A DNA stretch of 6,212 bases from an uncultured Bacteroidota bacterium. Lineage in GTDB: Bacteria; Bacteroidota; Bacteroidia; Chitinophagales; Chitinophagaceae. Of the stretch, positions 1 to 4,766 are shown in pieces. The position numbers and the translations under genes are program-made. The DNA lies in assembly GCA_938008665.1 (NCBI GenBank), contig CALLKA010000085.1:1-6212 (forward strand), in the 5' to 3' direction. The notes beneath the pieces are model-generated. The model was not told where the DNA came from and did no database searches. It saw only the letters and a list, made by a program, of their open reading frames with translations. Numbering within the stretch: the first letter of the stretch is position 1; each line of letters opens with the position of its first letter.

Positions 1-1596
1 AGTATCTAAAATATATTTATAAATTTGCTTGCCATTAATCAATGTTGAATCTATCGGCTTGGGTCCATTTTCAACAAAATCATTATAATTTTGCACTTTC
101 CATTTAAGAGACAAAGGCTTGTATGGAAGTGTTATGGTTGCTTTAAATGGACTCCCTTTACAAGTAATCGGATTTTTTTCAATTGCATATTCATTATTGA
201 CTGAAAGTGTTTGGTACAAGTCTTTCACATTAGTTCCAGCACTATACATATATGATTCAACATTCCCAAAACCATAACAGAAGGCATTAAATCCTGAATC
301 AGAAGTCAATCTTAAACTCAAAAAACTTCCAGCCACTGAAAAGGATTCTTGCAAATAAGAATAACTTGAATTTGGAATTTTGATAAAACTTGAATTAGGC
401 AAACTCCCATTAATTTTAAAACTTGGAATACCCTGATCCTTAATAATTACGTTAATGTATTGCTGCGTGATAGCAAACTTATAAGTTTGAAATACAGTAA
501 CGTCATTTATATTTTGTTCAACGGGGTTCAAAATGACCATATCAGGATCTCCTCTATTATTGTTAGGTTCACCAACCCCATTTTGAGCATAGGTATACTG
601 TGCTACACAAATACCCTTATCTGCAGATACAAAAAATGCTTCCGAATTAACATAACTAAACTCTTGAAACTCACCAGCACTTAATTGCGTAGGAACGCCA
701 TTTACTGAAACTTTAGTATTATTCTCTTTTGCTAAAATTCTAATGATAAATTTTGATTTACTTTTTAAGGGTGTAATAAAGTAGTTTAGTCCCCAAGAAT
801 TAATTGGATAACATTGTTGAAATAATGGATCTACGCCATTTGAAGTTCCAATTCCTGTGCTAGTACTACCAGAAAAAACAGCAATTTTTTTACATTGACT
901 GCCATTTACTGAAACAGATTCAATGGAAGAACCTGTTATGTCTAAATCATCTTGAAATGAATATATTGTCCCCGCCTTTGGTAAATCTACTTCATAACTA
1001 CTTCCAGAAAGTACGCCACTCTTTCTTAATTGAATTTTGATTCTAGTATTATCCTCCACTGCAACTACACTGAATTGTGATTTTCTATATTCCCCCACTT
1101 GAATATTTCCAACATCGGATTGGTTATAGGAAATAACCTGATACCTTCTTTCCAAAACAGAAGTTGGTAATATTATTGAAGCAGCCGATCTCGCGTTTGC
1201 ATAAAAATGTCCATAAACTACAATATTAGGCTTACCCTCATCCACTAAAATTTTAATCCCTTTGTCTAAAACAATTTTATTCAAATTGGAGCTATTGGCA
1301 GATTCTGCTCCGCTTACATATGTACTTGCTCGATCTAAAATAAATTCTTGTGGTTGAAATGCTATTATGTTAAATGGACTTGCTACACCATTAATTATAA
1401 TATTTCCACTTGTATTTTTATCAGAAGTGATATAGAGAGATAAATTAGCCAAACTTCCCGCATTAGGTTGGTGGGGAGGAAATAAAACCCAAAACTCCCT
1501 TCCTTTATTCGAGAAATCCTGCCCTATTGCTTGACTAGCAAAAAGCAACCCGAAAATGAATATAAATGATTTAATATATGAAAAATCGAATCGCAT
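1..1596 (-). CDS. Secreted IgGFc-binding-domain-like surface protein (C-terminus off the window)
   Basis: The minus-strand frame is open from an ATG at 1596 to the window edge: 532 codons, no stop. Residues 1-25 form a signal peptide: a hydrophobic stretch FIFIFGLLFA (11-20), then a likely cleavage near AIGQ (23-26). The mature protein is rich in Asn, Ser, Thr and short beta-strand patterns. Residues about 140-455 resemble the IgGFc-binding domain (PF17517-like) of Bacteroidota secreted proteins: an ILPTS block (142-146), repeated SVNG turns, an AQYTY stretch (332-336) and the GDPDMVILNPVEQ block (349-361). From about 470 a different, Ig- or PKD-like segment starts (CKGSPFKATITLPYKP). In related proteins such repeats often lead to a C-terminal type IX secretion sorting domain, which would lie outside this window. 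The start is supported by the signal peptide and an in-frame stop six codons upstream. The name is a domain label: IgG binding is not implied, and a role in adhesion or as a cell-surface structural protein is inference. Confidence 0.85.
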   Translation of the reverse strand, partial: MRFDFSYIKSFIFIFGLLFASQAIGQDFSNKGREFWVLFPPHQPNAGSLANLSLYITSDKNTSGNIIINGVASPFNIIAFQPQEFILDRASTYVSGAESANSSNLNKIVLDKGIKILVDEGKPNIVVYGHFYANARSAASIILPTSVLERRYQVISYNQSDVGNIQVGEYRKSQFSVVAVEDNTRIKIQLRKSGVLSGSSYEVDLPKAGTIYSFQDDLDITGSSIESVSVNGSQCKKIAVFSGSTSTGIGTSNGVDPLFQQCYPINSWGLNYFITPLKSKSKFIIRILAKENNTKVSVNGVPTQLSAGEFQEFSYVNSEAFFVSADKGICVAQYTYAQNGVGEPNNNRGDPDMVILNPVEQNINDVTVFQTYKFAITQQYINVIIKDQGIPSFKINGSLPNSSFIKIPNSSYSYLQESFSVAGSFLSLRLTSDSGFNAFCYGFGNVESYMYSAGTNVKDLYQTLSVNNEYAIEKNPITCKGSPFKATITLPYKPLSLKWKVQNYNDFVENGPKPIDSTLINGKQIYKYILDT

Positions 1597-1623
1597 TACA
1601 ATATTCTAATACATTTTATTTAA

Positions 1624-1652
1624 CAAATATAAATGTAATGAAAATTGCCAAA
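1624..1652 (-). promoter_or_regulatory. Bacteroidota-type promoter for the IgGFc-like gene
   Basis: Read on the minus strand, TTTG (1652-1649) is followed after 17 bp by TATATTTG (1631-1624). This fits the Bacteroidota sigma-A pattern of TTTG or TTG, a spacer of about 17-23 bp, and TAnnTTTG. The -7 element lies 27 bp upstream of the ATG at 1596, leaving a leader of roughly 20 nt. The -33 element is inside the right-hand part of an inverted repeat that also looks like the end of the upstream gene. The match is seen in the sequence; promoter activity is inferred. Confidence 0.6.
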
Positions 1653-1676
1653 AAATTAGCTAAAAATGGCAATTTT
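1641..1676 (-). terminator. Perfect 10-bp inverted repeat, probable terminator hairpin of the upstream gene
   Basis: The arms AAAATTGCCA (1641-1650) and TGGCAATTTT (1667-1676) are exact reverse complements separated by a 16-nt AT-rich loop that itself contains the palindrome TTAGCTAA. In the minus-strand transcript the hairpin begins within the TAA stop of the small secreted-protein gene (stop at 1677-1675), and its 3' arm ends in TTTT. That placement and the U-rich end suit an intrinsic terminator, although the stem is only moderately GC-rich and the loop is long. The repeat overlaps the -33 element of the next gene, so an operator role is an alternative. Confidence 0.55.
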
Positions 1677-2145
1677 AACCTTTACCAAAATCTATAGAAT
1701 TAAGCCACATAATTAATTGATTGACAAAGAATTTATTAATAGGCGTTTTAATGGATAAGTCCTTATTCGCAATCACAATAAAATTATTATCGCTGTATCC
1801 ATTATTTTTAAATAATGTATAATTAAAGTTTGTAATATTGAATGCCTTTTCCTCATCACTAATAACCAATAATCCAGATTTTAAATCAACAATTAATTGA
1901 GAAATTTGCTCCTTAGATTTTAAGTGAATGGTATCTTGTTCCTGCTTGTATACAAATTGTTGGTTTTTATAAATAACATCCACGCCATATTCAGAAACCT
2001 TATTTGCAATTACGGTTTTCAAATAGATACATTTTAATGTGCCAATATTTTCTGTTAAAATGACACTAGATTTAATCTGTGCACCAATATTGCTGATAAA
2101 AAAAAGAGAGATGGAAAGAATCGCTAGGGGGAGTAGCTTTCTCAT
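1675..2145 (-). CDS. Small secreted protein of unknown function
   Basis: This 156-residue protein is not one I recognise. The N-terminus is a clear signal peptide: MRK, a hydrophobic core LLPLAILSISLFFI (4-17), then a likely cleavage site around NIGAQ (19-23). There is no lipobox cysteine, so it is probably periplasmic or secreted and soluble. The mature part (about 133 residues) has one cysteine, alternates beta-type segments with Lys- and Asn-rich turns, and shows no catalytic motif I can name. A hydrophobic segment near the C-terminus (FFVNQLIMWL) looks like an amphipathic helix rather than a membrane anchor. The ATG at 2145 is chosen because it gives a complete signal peptide and lies about 20 nt downstream of a possible -7 element. 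The gene lies directly upstream of the large secreted protein on the same strand but is probably a separate transcription unit, because a hairpin and a new promoter separate them. Confidence 0.8.
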   Translation of the reverse strand: MRKLLPLAILSISLFFISNIGAQIKSSVILTENIGTLKCIYLKTVIANKVSEYGVDVIYKNQQFVYKQEQDTIHLKSKEQISQLIVDLKSGLLVISDEEKAFNITNFNYTLFKNNGYSDNNFIVIANKDLSIKTPINKFFVNQLIMWLNSIDFGKG

Positions 2146-2171
2146 ATATTACGGGGGTTGTAAGTTGGACA

Positions 2172-2203
2172 CGAAAATAAATGATTATTTCAATTACACA
2201 CAA
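2172..2203 (-). promoter_or_regulatory. Possible promoter of the small secreted-protein gene
   Basis: On the minus strand TTG (2203-2201) is followed after 21 bp by TATTTTCG (2179-2172), one base off the TAnnTTTG -7 consensus. It lies 26 bp upstream of the ATG at 2145. Short motifs like these arise easily by chance in AT-rich DNA, so this is a weak call. Confidence 0.3.
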
Positions 2204-2224
2204 CTATATTTGCAATAGATACAC

Positions 2225-2243
2225 ATATAAGATTTACTTATAT
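2225..2243. repeat. 7-bp perfect dyad in the divergent intergenic region
   Basis: ATATAAG (2225-2231) and CTTATAT (2237-2243) are exact reverse complements around a 5-bp centre, ATTTA. The dyad sits between the divergent secreted-protein gene and rlmH. It lies at about the expected -33 position for the -7 match at 2263-2270, or just downstream of the start expected from another -7 match at 2205-2212. It could be an operator or a weak 5'-leader hairpin. The arms are nearly all A and T, so chance is a real possibility. Confidence 0.3.
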
Positions 2244-2262
2244 AAATTCAAAATATTACAGG

Positions 2263-2270
2263 TAAATTTG
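2263..2270 (+). promoter_or_regulatory. Candidate -7 element for rlmH-rhomboid
   Basis: TAAATTTG matches TAnnTTTG exactly and ends 18 bp before the rlmH ATG, implying a leader of about a dozen nt. No convincing TTG/TTTG lies at the proper -33 distance. A second exact match, TATATTTG at 2205-2212, would give a leader of about 70 nt and also lacks a clear -33 partner. One of the two probably serves the pair; the sequence does not decide which. Confidence 0.4.
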
Positions 2271-2288
2271 ATAAGTAAAAAATGATAT

Positions 2289-2753
2289 ATGAAAATTTCA
2301 ATTTGGTCAGTCGGAAAAGTAGATGAGCCCTATATTAAAGAAGGTGTTACCAATTTCACCAAACGCATTGGTCATTATTACCCAATTGAATGGCAATTAA
2401 TCACACCTTCAAAAGCTAGCGCCCCTAGTCAAATAAAAAAAGAAGAAGGAATCACAATTTTAAAAACTATTTCACAGAACGATGTTTTAATATTATTAGA
2501 TGAGAAAGGAAAAATGTTAAGCTCCCCTGGACTTGCAAAATTAATTCAACAAAAGGCCAATCAAAGTACACATCGTATTGTGTTTTTAATTGGAGGTGCT
2601 TATGGAGTTACAGAAGAAATTAAAGCCAAAGCACAATTTACTTGGTCATTATCTGAACTCGTATTTCCCCATATGCTCGTTAGACTTATATTAGCTGAAC
2701 AAATATACAGGGCTTGCAGTATCTTAGCCAATGAAAAATACCATCACGAATAA
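2289..2753 (+). CDS. rlmH: 23S rRNA (pseudouridine-1915-N3)-methyltransferase RlmH
   Basis: RlmH is a SPOUT-class, SAM-dependent methyltransferase that acts as a homodimer on assembled 70S ribosomes. It methylates N3 of pseudouridine 1915 in helix 69 of 23S rRNA. The 154-residue length matches the family (155 in E. coli). Visible signatures are the N-terminal strand ISIWSVGK (3-10), LDEKGK (70-75) in the middle, the SAM-binding trefoil-knot loop with GGAYG (102-106), and the C-terminal block SELVFPHMLVRLILAEQIYRA (122-142) ending in YHHE, a typical RlmH terminus. The ATG at 2289 gives the canonical N-terminus; an overlapping ATG at 2282 is out of frame. The leader is A-rich without a Shine-Dalgarno site. 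It is the first gene of a two-gene unit with the rhomboid protease. Nothing looks broken. Confidence 0.97.
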   Translation: MKISIWSVGKVDEPYIKEGVTNFTKRIGHYYPIEWQLITPSKASAPSQIKKEEGITILKTISQNDVLILLDEKGKMLSSPGLAKLIQQKANQSTHRIVFLIGGAYGVTEEIKAKAQFTWSLSELVFPHMLVRLILAEQIYRACSILANEKYHHE

Positions 2754-2761
2754 TAATTGAT

Positions 2762-3406
2762 ATGACCATGAGTTTAACTTTATATATAACAGTCATCACC
2801 GTTGCTATTTCAATAATTGCAATGTATAATGAAGCATTAATGGACAAGTTAATTTTTCATCCATACACTGTTCACCATGACAATGAATGGTATCGATTCA
2901 TAAGCTCAGGTTTTATTCATGCAGATTTTATGCACCTTGCATTTAATATGTTTTCCTTTTATATGTTTGGTGATTACGTGGAACAATATTTTAACATGAT
3001 ATTCGGCTCCCTAGGTAACACTTTATATATCTTACTTTACGTTAGTTCCTTAATTGTTTGTTTGGTACCCACCTACTTGAATCATTTCAAACAATATAAT
3101 TACAATAGTTTAGGCGCCTCCGGCGCCGTATCTGCCATCGTATTCGTAGGCATTTTTTTACAGCCAACTTTGCAAATTGGCTTTTTCATCATCCCTCCCA
3201 TTATTCCTGGATTTATTTTTGGCCCCATCTATCTTGGTATCACTGCTTATCTTTCTAAAAATGGACAAAGCGGCATTAATCATAGCGCCCATTTATGGGG
3301 ATCAATTTATGGTGTGGTATTTTTAATCATCACCAGTTATTTTATGGGGAACTATAATGTACTTGCTTCATTTATGGAACAAATCAGAATCTATCTAGCA
3401 AGGTAA
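2762..3406 (+). CDS. Rhomboid-family intramembrane serine protease
   Basis: Rhomboids cleave transmembrane proteins within the membrane with a Ser-His dyad. This 214-residue protein has about six hydrophobic segments (roughly 5-21, 56-75, 86-104, 118-135, 138-162, 177-196), the bacterial core fold. Conserved features are H53, H58 and N62 (the pattern HxxxxHxxxN, matching the GlpG oxyanion-side residues), the catalytic GASGA motif with Ser120 (118-122), and the catalytic His177 in AHLWGSIYG (176-184). All key residues are present, so it should be active. There is no extra cytoplasmic or zinc-finger domain. The proline-rich stretch IIPPIIPGFIFGP (143-155) lies just before or within segment 5. 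The ATG at 2762 is 8 bp after the rlmH stop; ATG 2768 (Met3) is an equally possible start. The two genes are probably co-transcribed. The substrate cannot be read from the sequence. The 3' end overlaps convergent tilS by 23 bp. Confidence 0.93.
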   Translation: MTMSLTLYITVITVAISIIAMYNEALMDKLIFHPYTVHHDNEWYRFISSGFIHADFMHLAFNMFSFYMFGDYVEQYFNMIFGSLGNTLYILLYVSSLIVCLVPTYLNHFKQYNYNSLGASGAVSAIVFVGIFLQPTLQIGFFIIPPIIPGFIFGPIYLGITAYLSKNGQSGINHSAHLWGSIYGVVFLIITSYFMGNYNVLASFMEQIRIYLAR

Positions 3407-4760
3407 TGATCAACACAGATGTAGTTTGTGGCGTCATTTTATAACGATCATCAATTCGTTTACCTACCACCCACAAAAGTTTGTCTCCCATGGTTAACAC
3501 ACCTATGCGTTGCTTTATAGCAGGACTTAATTTTAAGCTGCCTAAAAAATGATTTAGTTTCTTTTTTTTACGAAGCCCTAATGGATAAAAATAATCGGTA
3601 GATTGCCAAGTACGATATAAAAGCGGCCATTCTATTTTGTCTGCATCTAAATAAGCAAAATGCGCTTCTTTGTTCATCTCGCCCATATTTGCAGCATCCA
3701 CTGTTTCAAAATGCAACAATCCATTGTTAGTTTGTAAATCACCTTCGCCAACATATACCATCATATGCTCGGTATTAGAATGATTAGGAACTACCTGTAT
3801 TGTATCATTGAATTTTATAAAACGATGTGTGGGTGTGGCTATATAAGCGCCATTACTAGCATCCAACAATTTATGCACTTCTACAATTTGTTGTGGCTTA
3901 AATCCATAGGATTGAATAAAACCCCAGGTATACGTATGATTATCCTTTACTTTTTTCCAGTGTTGAATTGAAATTGTTTCAATGCCATGCCGTGTTTTTT
4001 TCCCTTTTTTCCAAAAGGCAGCAATCGTATTATTGACAATTACTTCCGCTTCTTTTAATCTTGCCACTGTATCCAAAACATTTTCTGTTGCTTGCGCATA
4101 AACTTCTTGTATGGCAGGCAGCAACTTATTTCGGATTAAATTTCTTGTATAGTCATTTTTTTCATTAGAACTATCTTCCACAAAAGTCAATGAATACTCT
4201 TTAGCAAAATTCCTTATTTGATTTTTGTTATATCCCAATAATGGTCTGCAAACCTGAATACTATCATTACGAAAATCAGGAATACCCGTGAGTCCGTGTA
4301 ATCCAGTACCACGGAATAGTTGCATCAAAACGGTTTCTACTTGGTCATCTGCATGATGCGCTGTCAATAAAACAACTTTATCATTATTGTCCGCTAAATT
4401 AGTTTTGATTTCCTTTAACAATTGGTCAAACCAAGCATATCTAATTTCTCTAGCCGCTTGCTGAATACCCATCTTATAGGTTTCCGCATAAGCCGCAGTT
4501 TCAAATCGATTTACTTTGAATGGTATTTGCAATCGATTGGCAAAGTCAGTGACAAACTGCTCATCACGCTTACTTTCCTCTCCTCTTAATTGAAAATTAA
4601 CATGCGCTATGGTGCATTTTGCGCTTAGCAAATGCATCAGATAAGTTAAAGCTACACTATCCAAACCTCCACTCACAGCTAATAAAAAATGAGTATGCTT
4701 TAAACTAATGTCTGGAAACTTTTTTTCCCATTGTTCCTTAAAGTTTTCCAGGGTCAACAT
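3384..4760 (-). CDS. tilS: tRNA(Ile)-lysidine synthetase TilS
   Basis: TilS uses ATP and lysine to turn C34 of the CAU-anticodon tRNA-Ile into lysidine, switching both its codon reading (AUA) and its charging from Met to Ile. The reaction is essential in most bacteria and occurs in the cytoplasm. The protein has 458 residues, a normal two-part length. The N-terminal PP-loop ATPase shows SGGLDS (30-35), HVNFQLRGEES (53-63), HHADDQVETVLMQLFRGTG (135-153) and DSSNEKNDYTRNLIRN (196-211). A linker with an helical region follows. The C-terminal TilS domain is recognised by the segment around FYPLGLRKKKKLNHF (391-405) and LLWVVGKRIDDRYK (428-441). The ATG at 4760 lies 6 bp after the glnS stop, so the two genes are probably one transcript, with the A-rich glnS end acting as translation leader. 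The last 23 bp overlap the 3' end of the opposing rhomboid gene. An A8 run in the coding strand (3562-3569) encodes part of the Lys cluster. Confidence 0.97.
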   Translation of the reverse strand: MLTLENFKEQWEKKFPDISLKHTHFLLAVSGGLDSVALTYLMHLLSAKCTIAHVNFQLRGEESKRDEQFVTDFANRLQIPFKVNRFETAAYAETYKMGIQQAAREIRYAWFDQLLKEIKTNLADNNDKVVLLTAHHADDQVETVLMQLFRGTGLHGLTGIPDFRNDSIQVCRPLLGYNKNQIRNFAKEYSLTFVEDSSNEKNDYTRNLIRNKLLPAIQEVYAQATENVLDTVARLKEAEVIVNNTIAAFWKKGKKTRHGIETISIQHWKKVKDNHTYTWGFIQSYGFKPQQIVEVHKLLDASNGAYIATPTHRFIKFNDTIQVVPNHSNTEHMMVYVGEGDLQTNNGLLHFETVDAANMGEMNKEAHFAYLDADKIEWPLLYRTWQSTDYFYPLGLRKKKKLNHFLGSLKLSPAIKQRIGVLTMGDKLLWVVGKRIDDRYKMTPQTTSVLIITLLDRF

Positions 4761-4766
4761 GCTTAA

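Noticed and set aside
363..396. Short direct repeat ACTTGAATT (363-371 and 388-396)
   Set aside because: It is explained by two nearby PNSS-type peptide turns in the surface protein and is too short to be a mobile or recombination signal.
460..684. Plus-strand open frame of 74 codons
   Set aside because: It lies antisense to the continuous minus-strand surface-protein gene, which has a signal peptide and domain similarity. Its translation shows no family signature.
3765..3971. Plus-strand open frame of 68 codons
   Set aside because: It is antisense within tilS, a clearly intact and conserved gene; no independent support.
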